Shown here one piece after another: positions 57,434 through 64,000 of a DNA stretch of 64,000 nt. The translations under genes were made by a program, and so were the position numbers. Each line of letters opens with the position of its first letter. Position 1 is the stretch's first letter. The notes beneath the pieces are model-generated. The model was not told the origin of the DNA and did no database searches. It saw only the letters and a list, made by a program, of their open reading frames with translations. Source of the DNA: Actinopolyspora erythraea (lineage in GTDB: Bacteria; Actinomycetota; Actinomycetes; Mycobacteriales; Pseudonocardiaceae); contig NZ_CP022752.1 of assembly GCF_002263515.1 (NCBI RefSeq), positions 1,302,001-1,366,000 of the forward strand, given 5' to 3'.

Positions 57434-57766
57434 ACCGGTACGTGACCGGTGATCGGAGTTCGGCCGGTGCGGGACCCCCGTGCCGGCCGGACTCTCGTGG
57501 TGTGTCGGGGCGGACAACCGGATCGCCGACCGGCGGGACTCGGTACGGGTCCGCTCCGAGGCAGGCGACGACGAACCGTGATCCCGCCGCGCCGGATCGC
57601 TCCTGACGGTGCTGTTCGTGAGGAAAGCGGCGCGCCGTGGCGGGAGGCTCGAACGCGCCCGGTGGGGCTAAGAGGCCAGGGGAAGCGCCCTGAGACAGGG
57701 AAGCGCCGTGCTCCTCCCCGCCACACGGCGGTCCTGCGGGAAATCGAGGAGTGCCGCGTGGTCGCC
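57434..57766. other. Convergent gap between secreted protein and cbiX
   Basis: 333 bases with no supported gene. It contains a 10-bp direct repeat GGGAAGCGCC (57680-57689 and 57698-57707) and several GC-rich weak inverted repeats that may terminate both transcripts. Confidence 0.4.
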
Positions 57767-58525
57767 CTAGGTGGCGTGCGCCAATCGCCCGGGCCTCGCG
57801 GCCAGCGCCGCCTCGTAGCGCTCGATGACCAGCTCGGCCAGTTCCGGTGCCGCTCCCATAGTATCCGCCAGCACGGGACGCTCGGCGTGTTCGGCGGCCC
57901 GTTCGAGTACCCGGTCGGGCAGCCTTCCGGGGGCCAGGAACCACGAACCGACCGCGAACCGCCGCGCCCCCCGCGCACGTAGCCGCTCCAGTGCGGCGGG
58001 AACGTCCGGTTCGGCCGCGGCGGCGAACGCCGCCACGGCCCCGGCCCAACGGCTGTGTCGCTGCCACATCCCGGCCACCTCGGCGACCAGCCGGTTGGCG
58101 GAGGCGTGCGCCGAACCGGCTCCGGCCAGCACGACGCCGAGTTCCGGATCACCCGGATCGGCACCGCTCTCGAGCAACCGCCGCCACGCCGCCTGCCGCA
58201 GCCTGCGGTCGGGGCCCAGCACCTCGGCGATCCGCAGGCGCAGCAGCGGATTGCGGCGTTCGGCCTCGCGGGCCGCGCCCGGGATGTCCACGCTCGCGTG
58301 GTAGGCGTGGCCGAGCAGCAGCGGAACGATCACCGCCTGCCCGTTGCCCTCGGCGTGCAGGGTGTCCAGCACGTCGCCGAGCCGGGGAGCGGACAGTTCC
58401 AGGAACGCGGTCCGTACGTCCAGTTCGGGGCGAACGGAGCGGACCACGTCCAGCAGCGTCCGGATCGTGGCCGCCGAACGTGGGTCACGACTGCCGTGCG
58501 CCACCGCGACCAGCGGTGCGTTCAT
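57767..58525 (-). CDS. Sirohydrochlorin chelatase (CbiX/SirB family)
   Basis: 252 aa in two homologous chelatase halves. First metal-binding segment APLVAVAHGSRDPRSAAT and VPLLLGHAYHASVDIP; second half VVLAGAGSAHASANRLV and FLAPGRLPDRV. It inserts iron (siroheme) or cobalt; at the end of a sulfite reductase operon, siroheme supply is the likely role. It starts 16 bases after cysN. Confidence 0.88.
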   Translation of the reverse strand: MNAPLVAVAHGSRDPRSAATIRTLLDVVRSVRPELDVRTAFLELSAPRLGDVLDTLHAEGNGQAVIVPLLLGHAYHASVDIPGAAREAERRNPLLRLRIAEVLGPDRRLRQAAWRRLLESGADPGDPELGVVLAGAGSAHASANRLVAEVAGMWQRHSRWAGAVAAFAAAAEPDVPAALERLRARGARRFAVGSWFLAPGRLPDRVLERAAEHAERPVLADTMGAAPELAELVIERYEAALAARPGRLAHAT

Positions 58526-58541
58526 CCGCGAACTCCGGTCG

Positions 58542-59897
58542 TCATCGAGTCACTGCCGAGGCCAGCGGGGCCAGCGGAACACCGATCAGCCCCGCCGCGA
58601 GCGTGGAACCGTCGGAGGGGTCGAGCACGATGAACGAACCGGTGCGCCTGCTGGCGGCGTACTCGTCGATCGGCAACGACTCCGAGGTCCGGAACCGGAC
58701 CTTGCCGATCTCGTTGAGCTCCAGCCGCTCCGGGGCGTCCACACTCGACAGTTCCTGCTCGTCGAAGCGGGTGGCCAGTTCGGTGGCCATCGCCTGTACG
58801 GTCCGGGCACCGTGCTTGATCAGCACCTTGGCGCGCGGCGAGAGGGGCTTCTCGGCGAGCCAGCAGACCGTGGCGTCGAACTCGTCGGTCACCGAGGGCT
58901 GGTTGTCCGCGGCGACGATGACGTCGCCCCGCGCGATGTCCAGGTCGTCCTCGAGCAGCACAGTGACCGAACGTCCGGCCGCGGCGCTCTGCGCCGGTCC
59001 GTCCGGGGTGTCCACCATGGAAACCCTGCTGCGTGCTCCGCCGGGAAGCACCACCACTTCGTCGCCCTCGTTGACCACTCCGGCGGCCACCTGGCCCGCG
59101 TAGCCCCGGTAGTCCGGGTGTTCGGCGGTGCGCGGCCGGATCACGTACTGCACCGGCAGCCGGAACGGGGCGTCGTGCGGGTCCGGAGCGACCGGGACGG
59201 TCTCCAGGTGCTCCAGCAGCGCTGGACCCTCGTACCAGGGCGTGCGCTCGGAACGCTCGACGACGTTGTCACCGTGCAGCGCGGAGACCGGGACCGTGAC
59301 CACGTTCTCGTCGGAGTAGCCGAGGGCCCTGGCGTGCCGCGCGAAGTCCTGGGCGATGGCGGTGTGCACCGACTCGTCGAAGTCGACCATGTCGATCTTG
59401 TTGATCGCCAGCACCAGCCGGGGGACTCCCAGCAGCGCCAGCACCGCCGCGTGCCTCCTGGTCTGCTCCACCACGCCCTTGCGGGCGTCGACCAGCAGCA
59501 CCGCGAGCTGCGCGGTGGAGGCTCCGGTGACGGTGTTCCTGGTGTACTGCACGTGCCCGGGGGTGTCGGCCAGCACGAAGGTGCGCTTGCCCGTGGCGAA
59601 GTAGCGGTAGGCGACATCGATGGTGATGCCCTGTTCGCGCTCCGCGCGCAACCCGTCCACCAGCAGCGACAGGTCCGGCGTGCTGAGTCCGCGGTCGGCG
59701 CTGGCGCGGTGCACCGCGTCGAGCTGGTCGGCCAGCACCGACTTCGTGTCGTGCAGCAGCCGTCCCACCAGCGTGCTCTTGCCGTCGTCCACCGAGCCCG
59801 CCGTGGCCAGCCGCAGCAGGTCGGTGTGCACCGGAAGTGCCACTTCAGTTCCGCTGTCCGGGGCGAACCGGGTGAGGGTTTCGGTCTCGTCGCTCAT
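58542..59897 (-). CDS. cysN: Sulfate adenylyltransferase subunit 1 (GTPase)
   Basis: 451 aa. EF-Tu-like GTPase of ATP sulfurylase. Motifs AGSVDDGKSTLVGRLLHDTK, DTPGHVQYTRNTVTG and AINKIDMVDFDE. No C-terminal APS kinase (CysC) fusion: the protein ends after the third beta domain, matching an APS-reductase pathway. ATG 59897 overlaps the cysD stop by one base. Confidence 0.96.
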   Translation of the reverse strand: MSDETETLTRFAPDSGTEVALPVHTDLLRLATAGSVDDGKSTLVGRLLHDTKSVLADQLDAVHRASADRGLSTPDLSLLVDGLRAEREQGITIDVAYRYFATGKRTFVLADTPGHVQYTRNTVTGASTAQLAVLLVDARKGVVEQTRRHAAVLALLGVPRLVLAINKIDMVDFDESVHTAIAQDFARHARALGYSDENVVTVPVSALHGDNVVERSERTPWYEGPALLEHLETVPVAPDPHDAPFRLPVQYVIRPRTAEHPDYRGYAGQVAAGVVNEGDEVVVLPGGARSRVSMVDTPDGPAQSAAAGRSVTVLLEDDLDIARGDVIVAADNQPSVTDEFDATVCWLAEKPLSPRAKVLIKHGARTVQAMATELATRFDEQELSSVDAPERLELNEIGKVRFRTSESLPIDEYAASRRTGSFIVLDPSDGSTLAAGLIGVPLAPLASAVTR

Positions 59898-60859
59898 CAG
59901 AAGTAGCCCTCCCGCTTACGGTCCTCCATGGCGGCCTCGGACATCCTGTCGTCGGCTCGGGTCGCCCCTCGTTCGGTCAGATGGCTGGCCGCGACCTCGG
60001 CGATCACGTCGTCCACCGTGTACGCCTCGGACTCCACCGCGCCCGTGCACGAACCGTCCCCGACGGTGCGGTAGCGAACCGTCTTCTCGTGGACATCCTC
60101 GTCCTCGCGGGGACCACCCCACGGTCCGGAGGTCAGCCACATCCCGTCGCGGTAGAAGACTTCCCTGCGGTGGGCGTAGTAGAGCTTGGCGAGTTCGATC
60201 TTCTCGCGCTGGATGTAGCGCCACACGTCCAGCTCGGTCCAGTTGGACAGCGGGAAGACCCGCATGTGCTCGCCAGCCCGGTGTTTGCCGTTGTACAGGT
60301 TCCACAGCTCGGGCCGCTGCCTGCGCGGGTCCCACTGGCCGAAGGAGTCCCGCAGGCTGAAGACGCGCTCCTTGGCGCGGGCACGCTCCTCGTCACGCCT
60401 GCCGCCGCCGAAGACGGCGTCGAAGCGGTTCTGCTCGATCGCTTCCAGCAGGGGCTGCGTCTGCAGCGGGTTGCGCGTGCCGTCCGGGCGTTCGCTGAGC
60501 CTGCCGTCGTCGATCCAGTCCTGCACCCTGGCCACGACCAGCCGCAGGTCGTGGCGGCTGACCAGCTCGTCGCGGAACTGCAGGACTTCCTCGAAGTTGT
60601 GGCCGGTGTCCACGTGCAGCAGGGGGAACGGCACGGGGGCGGGCCGGAACGCCTTCAGTGCCAGGTGCAGCAGCACCGTGGAGTCCTTGCCCCCCGAGAA
60701 CAGGATCACCGGGCGATCGAACTCCCCAGCGACCTCCCGGAAGATGTGGATCGCCTCGGACTCCAGCGCATCGAGGTTGTCCACTTGTGGCGGTGCCTCG
60801 GATGTCGCCGGATCCTCCGGCAGGTCGAGATTTTGATCCATGATCGCTTCCGTCGTCAT
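59897..60859 (-). CDS. cysD: Sulfate adenylyltransferase subunit 2
   Basis: 320 aa. PP-loop ATP sulfurylase: FDRPVILFSGGKDSTVLLHLALKAF, VFGGGRRDEERARAKERVFSLRD, LSNWTELDVWRYI. ATG 60859 is used; ATG 60841 has a GGAAG nearer and may be the true start (6 residues shorter). It lies 94 bases after cysH and couples to cysN. Confidence 0.96.
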   Translation of the reverse strand: MTTEAIMDQNLDLPEDPATSEAPPQVDNLDALESEAIHIFREVAGEFDRPVILFSGGKDSTVLLHLALKAFRPAPVPFPLLHVDTGHNFEEVLQFRDELVSRHDLRLVVARVQDWIDDGRLSERPDGTRNPLQTQPLLEAIEQNRFDAVFGGGRRDEERARAKERVFSLRDSFGQWDPRRQRPELWNLYNGKHRAGEHMRVFPLSNWTELDVWRYIQREKIELAKLYYAHRREVFYRDGMWLTSGPWGGPREDEDVHEKTVRYRTVGDGSCTGAVESEAYTVDDVIAEVAASHLTERGATRADDRMSEAAMEDRKREGYF

Positions 60860-60953
60860 CAGCGTGCCCTTACACAGTTACCAGTTCATCCCATCGGGTG
60901 ATGTCCTGGTGTCGGTCCCGCCCGGCGTTCCCCGGAGTTCCCCAGCGTGCGGA

Positions 60954-61679
60954 CTAAGCGTGCAGTCCGCATTCCGTCTTCGTGCTGCCCGCCCAGCGGC
61001 CACTGCGCCGGTCGGAGCCCGGAGCCGGCTTGGCGGTGCACGGCTGGCACCCGATCGAGGGATACCCGGCGGGGACCAGTGGATTCACCAGCACGTTGTG
61101 CTCGGCGATGTAATTGTCCATGTCCTCGTCGGTCCAGGCAGCGAGCGGATTCACCTTGACGAGGTTGTTGCGTTCGTCCCAGGTCACGAGGGGAGTGTCG
61201 GCCCTGGTCGGGGAGTCCACCCGCCGCAGCCCGGTGATCCAGGCCTCGTACCGGGCCAGCGTGTCGCGGAGCGGAACGACCTTGCGCAGGTGGCAGCACC
61301 GTCCCGGGTCCCGTTCGTAGAGCCGCGGGCCCTCGGTGGCGTCCTGCTGCTCGACGGTCTGCTCGGGCGTCGCGTTGATGATGTTGACGTCGTAGGTCTG
61401 TGATACCGCGTCCCTGGTGCCGAGCGTTTCGGCGAAGTGGTAGCCGGTCTCCAGGAACAGCACGTCCACGCCCGGCCTGACCTTCGAGACGAGGTCTATC
61501 AGCGAGGCGTCCTCCATGTTGGAGGCGACGATCAGGTTCTCGCCGAACGTGCGCACGGCCCAGTCGAGCACCTCCGGGGTGCCGGCCTCGGCCAGCTGCT
61601 CGGAGGCCTCCTCCGCGAGGGCGCGGAGCTCGTCGTCACCACGTCGAATGCCGATGTGGGAGGTGTTCTCGGCGGTCAT
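60954..61679 (-). CDS. cysH: Phosphoadenylyl/adenylyl-sulfate reductase
   Basis: 241 aa. The pair CCHLRKVVPL, the CQPC motif and catalytic ECGLHA at the C-terminus are the [4Fe-4S] ligands and active Cys of an APS reductase (plant/mycobacterial type), not the cluster-free PAPS form. PP-loop-like start VASNMEDASLIDL. ATG 61679 overlaps the zinc-ribbon stop (ATGA); the longer upstream frame lies in that gene. Confidence 0.94.
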   Translation of the reverse strand: MTAENTSHIGIRRGDDELRALAEEASEQLAEAGTPEVLDWAVRTFGENLIVASNMEDASLIDLVSKVRPGVDVLFLETGYHFAETLGTRDAVSQTYDVNIINATPEQTVEQQDATEGPRLYERDPGRCCHLRKVVPLRDTLARYEAWITGLRRVDSPTRADTPLVTWDERNNLVKVNPLAAWTDEDMDNYIAEHNVLVNPLVPAGYPSIGCQPCTAKPAPGSDRRSGRWAGSTKTECGLHA

Positions 61680-61867
61680 GGTTCTTCGTCCTCCTCGGTC
61701 AGCGCCAGCCCGGCCAGTCGTACCGTGAACACACGGCGGCACGCCTGGCATTTCCACGCGCCCACGGGTTCAGCCTCCGGTGTGAGTTCCTCGTCACCGC
61801 AGTACGGGCAGTAGAACGGAACAGCCCTGCCCTCGGGACCCGCCTCTGCCGATTGCCCCCCACTCAC
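61676..61867 (-). CDS. Small zinc-ribbon protein of the sulfite reductase operon
   Basis: 63 aa. FYCPYCGDEELTPEAEP...WKCQACRRVF: two CxxC knuckles form a zinc ribbon. It overlaps both neighbours by 4 bases (GTGA with the reductase, ATGA with cysH), so it is tightly coupled. Such small proteins regularly sit between sir and cysH in actinobacteria. Role unknown. Confidence 0.82.
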   Translation of the reverse strand: MSGGQSAEAGPEGRAVPFYCPYCGDEELTPEAEPVGAWKCQACRRVFTVRLAGLALTEEDEEP

Positions 61868-63576
61868 GTTAGCTCCTCGTCACCGACGCGGTTGGCCCAC
61901 TGGGCGAAGGTCTCGTCCGCACCGCGCTGGTCGACGTAACGGCGCACCAGTCGTTCCACGTAGTCGCCGACCTCCGCGGAGGTCACCTTGTGCCCTCGGA
62001 TCTTGCGGCCGAACCCCGCGTCCCGGCCCAGGCCACCACCCAGGTGCACCTGGAAACCCTCCACCTGGTTGCCCTCGTCGTCCTGCACCAGCTGCCCCTT
62101 GAGCCCGATGTCGGCGACCTGGGTACGCGCGCAGGCGTTCGGGCAGCCGTTCAGGTTGACCGTGACCGGTTTCTCGATGTCGCGCTGCACGTCGTCGAGC
62201 CTGCGTTCCAGATCCTCGACCAGGTCCATCGCACGGTTCTTGGTCTCGACGATCGCCAGCTTACAGAACTCGATCCCGGTGCAGGCCATGATGCCGCGTC
62301 GCCAGGAGGACGGCCGCGCCCGCAGGTCGAGCCGGTCCAGGTCCGTGACGAGGGTCTCCACCTCCGAGCCGGGCACGTCGAGCACCAGCAGGTTCTGCTC
62401 CACGGTGGTGCGGATACGGCGCGAGCCCACCCGTTCGGCGGCCTTGGCGACCTCGATCAGCTTGGAACCGTTGACGCGGCCCGCCACCGAGGTCACCCCG
62501 ACGTAGTAGTTGCCGTCGACCTGCTCGTGAACGCCGACGTGGTCACGCGGCCCGTCCGGCAGCGGGGGAGCGGGGCCGTCGGTCAGCGCGCGGCCGAGGT
62601 ACTCGTTCTCCAGGACCTCGCGGAACTTCTCAGCTCCCCAGTCCGAGACCAGGAACTTCATCCGGGCCCGGTTGCGCAGCCTGCGGTAGCCGTAGTCCCG
62701 GAATATCTGCACCACGGCGTTCCAGACCTCGGCCACTTCCTCGACCGGCACCCAGGTGCCCAGCCGTACCGCCAGTTTGGGGTTGGTGGACAGCCCACCA
62801 CCGACCCAGAGGTCGAAACCGGGGCCGTGCTCCGGGTGGTGCACCCCGATGAACGAGACGTCGTTCGTCTCGTGGACCACGTCCTGGCGAGGGGAGCCCG
62901 AGATGGCCGTCTTGAACTTGCGGGGCAGGTTCGAAAGCGACTTGTCGCCGATGTAGCGCTCGGTGATCTCCCTGATGGCGGGGGTGCCGTCCACGACCTC
63001 GTCGGCGGCGATACCCGCCACCGGGGAGCCGAGCACGACGCGCGGGCAGTCGCCGCAGGCCTCCGTGGTGTACAGCCCCACCGACTCCAGCTTCTCCCAG
63101 ATGGCGGGCATGTCCTCCACCCGGATCCAGTGCAGCTGGACGTTCTGCCGGTCGGTGACGTCGGCGGTGTCGCGGGCGTAGGTCTGTGAGATCTCGCCGA
63201 TCACCCGCAGCTGCTCGGTGGTCAGCGCGCCGCCGTCCACCCTGATGCGCAGCATGAAGTACGAGTCGTCCAGCTCCTCCGGCTCGATGGTGCCGGTCCG
63301 CGCGCCGGGGATGCCGGGGGCGCGCTGGGTGTACAGGCCCCACCAGCGGAACCGGCCGCGCAGGTCGGAGGGGTCGATGGAGTCGAAACCACGCAGCGCG
63401 TAGATGTTCTCGATGCGGCTGCGAACGTTGAGCGGATTGTCGTCCTTCTTGGACTGCTCGTTGCCGTTGAGGGGTTCGCGGTAACCGAGCGCCCACTGGC
63501 CCTCCGCGCGGCCCTTGCCCTTGCGTGCGGGTGCGCGGCGTTGTGCCGGGCTCGGTGCTTCCGTCGGGGGGACCAT
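61864..63576 (-). CDS. sir: Ferredoxin-dependent sulfite reductase (nitrite/sulfite reductase family)
   Basis: 570 aa. Siroheme/[4Fe-4S] motifs TACGDCPR-type (TTEACGDCPRVVLG, near 182), ACTGIEFCKLAI (Cys pair, near 425) and NLNGCPNACARTQVADIG (near 470). Two nitrite/sulfite reductase ferredoxin-like half-domains per repeat. Context with cysH-cysD-cysN makes sulfite the substrate. ATG 63576 follows CGGAGG. A leader peptide gene lies 118 bases upstream. Confidence 0.94.
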   Translation of the reverse strand: MVPPTEAPSPAQRRAPARKGKGRAEGQWALGYREPLNGNEQSKKDDNPLNVRSRIENIYALRGFDSIDPSDLRGRFRWWGLYTQRAPGIPGARTGTIEPEELDDSYFMLRIRVDGGALTTEQLRVIGEISQTYARDTADVTDRQNVQLHWIRVEDMPAIWEKLESVGLYTTEACGDCPRVVLGSPVAGIAADEVVDGTPAIREITERYIGDKSLSNLPRKFKTAISGSPRQDVVHETNDVSFIGVHHPEHGPGFDLWVGGGLSTNPKLAVRLGTWVPVEEVAEVWNAVVQIFRDYGYRRLRNRARMKFLVSDWGAEKFREVLENEYLGRALTDGPAPPLPDGPRDHVGVHEQVDGNYYVGVTSVAGRVNGSKLIEVAKAAERVGSRRIRTTVEQNLLVLDVPGSEVETLVTDLDRLDLRARPSSWRRGIMACTGIEFCKLAIVETKNRAMDLVEDLERRLDDVQRDIEKPVTVNLNGCPNACARTQVADIGLKGQLVQDDEGNQVEGFQVHLGGGLGRDAGFGRKIRGHKVTSAEVGDYVERLVRRYVDQRGADETFAQWANRVGDEELT

Positions 63577-63599
63577 TCGTCCGACCTCCGCGATGACGT

Positions 63600-63668
63600 G
63601 GCGTAGCTACGCCGCGAGAATTTTCCGGGAAAGAATGCTCACGATCCGGTTGCCGAGTCGCCGGATCG
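63600..63668 (-). promoter_or_regulatory. Leader structures between leader peptide and sir
   Basis: A perfect 14-bp palindrome GGCGTAGCTACGCC (63600-63613) and a hairpin CGATCCGG/CCGGATCG (63642-63649, 63661-63668; 11-nt loop) lie between the leader peptide stop and the sir Shine-Dalgarno. They could form alternative structures that respond to leader translation. Confidence 0.5.
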
Positions 63669-63694
63669 GAAGGGGACGCGAAACGCGACGGGAA

Positions 63695-63787
63695 CTAGTC
63701 CGTGTTCCGGCACAGCGCGCTGGAGACCCGTCGTAGATCCACGTAACGGCGGGCGACCAGCAGCAGCTCGATGGGGGTCGCGTCCAT
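63695..63787 (-). CDS. Cysteine-type leader peptide upstream of the sulfur operon
   Basis: 30 aa: MDATPIELLLVARRYVDLRR then VSSALCRNTD. The R-R-x-V-D-L...S-A-x-C pattern matches the actinobacterial leader peptides found ahead of sulfur-assimilation genes, which have one or few Cys near the end so ribosomes stall when Cys is scarce. It is too short for ordinary gene finding. Confidence 0.85.
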   Translation of the reverse strand: MDATPIELLLVARRYVDLRRVSSALCRNTD

Positions 63788-64000
63788 GCTCGTCAGCGTG
63801 CCACGCGCTCATCGGGTGGTCCAGGACCATCCGCATGCTGGGACGGACTCGCGCGATCGCTCCGGAGGGCGCGTCCACCAGGGCTCGGTCCTCGTGAGGC
63901 TGTCCGCTGCCCGCGCCGCCGGTCTCCGGCCGCTCCCGGTGGGAGGAAGCTCACATCCCCGGAGCGCCGGGTGGATCACCGCCGGCTCGGCCTCGCGCTC
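63788..64000. other. Right edge, upstream of the sulfur operon
   Basis: Probably the promoter region of the leader peptide and sir. No complete gene or clear promoter hexamers were seen before the window ends. Confidence 0.35.

Noticed and set aside
57680..57707. 10-bp direct repeat GGGAAGCGCC
   Set aside because: Too short and without context; likely chance in GC-rich DNA.

Overview
High-GC (about 70%) chromosomal DNA from a filamentous or spore-forming actinomycete, probably of the Pseudonocardiales / Saccharopolyspora-Actinopolyspora type. I infer this from very high third-position GC, GTG/TTG starts, an actinobacterial SAM-I riboswitch, a cysteine-type leader peptide, DUF6230/DUF6114 proteins and an ECF42 sigma/DGPF pair. 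The backbone order rne - rplU - rpmA - obgE - proB ... nadD - rsfS - histidine phosphatase - degV - comEA - comEC - holA - rpsT - lepA resembles the Mycobacterium tuberculosis order from memory. No rRNA, tRNA or CRISPR was seen.

Layout. 0-10 kb: RNase E/G with an N-terminal IF2_N-like segment, a three-gene DUF6230/DUF6114 membrane and export cluster, rplU-rpmA, a strong terminator-like hairpin, then obgE-proB. 10-16 kb: a RecQ helicase with a C-terminal phosphoribosyltransferase-like domain, and a TetR / P450 / [3Fe-4S] ferredoxin module with a palindromic operator. 15-25 kb: nadD, rsfS, a GpgP-like phosphatase, degV, comEA-comEC, thrC behind a SAM-I riboswitch, holA and rpsT. 25-29 kb: a ribbon-helix-helix/SPFH pair, an EamA transporter, and a toxin-antitoxin module (HTH antitoxin, frameshifted PIN toxin) between 194-bp near-perfect direct repeats of the eamA 3' end. 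29-41 kb: lepA, divergent ramB/aceA (glyoxylate shunt), a MOSC protein, a MazF-like toxin, and a four-gene valine/isobutyrate catabolic operon. 41-48 kb: small membrane proteins, an orphan barstar, an enoyl-CoA hydratase, the DGPF/ECF42 pair, and an AbiE type IV toxin-antitoxin module bracketed by two copies of a small membrane-protein gene, one broken by a 16-nt deletion. 48-56 kb: two large adjacent proteins carrying five ADP-ribosylglycohydrolase-like domains, only two with the full metal-binding signatures. 56-64 kb: a secreted protein, then the assimilatory sulfate reduction operon (leader peptide, sulfite reductase, zinc ribbon, cysH, cysD, cysN, cbiX).

The most novel signal is a dispersed 3'-UTR element. 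Four copies (after proB, thrC, mmsB and the barstar gene) each begin 40-45 nt downstream of the stop codon, always in the sense orientation of that gene. Each folds into a nested hairpin around a conserved loop, and one stem position shows a compensatory base-pair swap. It matches no family I recognise.

Within the window, thrC and the sulfur operon are both under apparent sulfur-metabolite control (SAM riboswitch; leader peptide). CbiX, sulfite reductase, APS reductase and ATP sulfurylase form one complete sulfate-to-sulfide path. mmsA, the acyl-CoA dehydrogenase, the hydrolase and mmsB form an isobutyryl-CoA to propionyl-CoA path.
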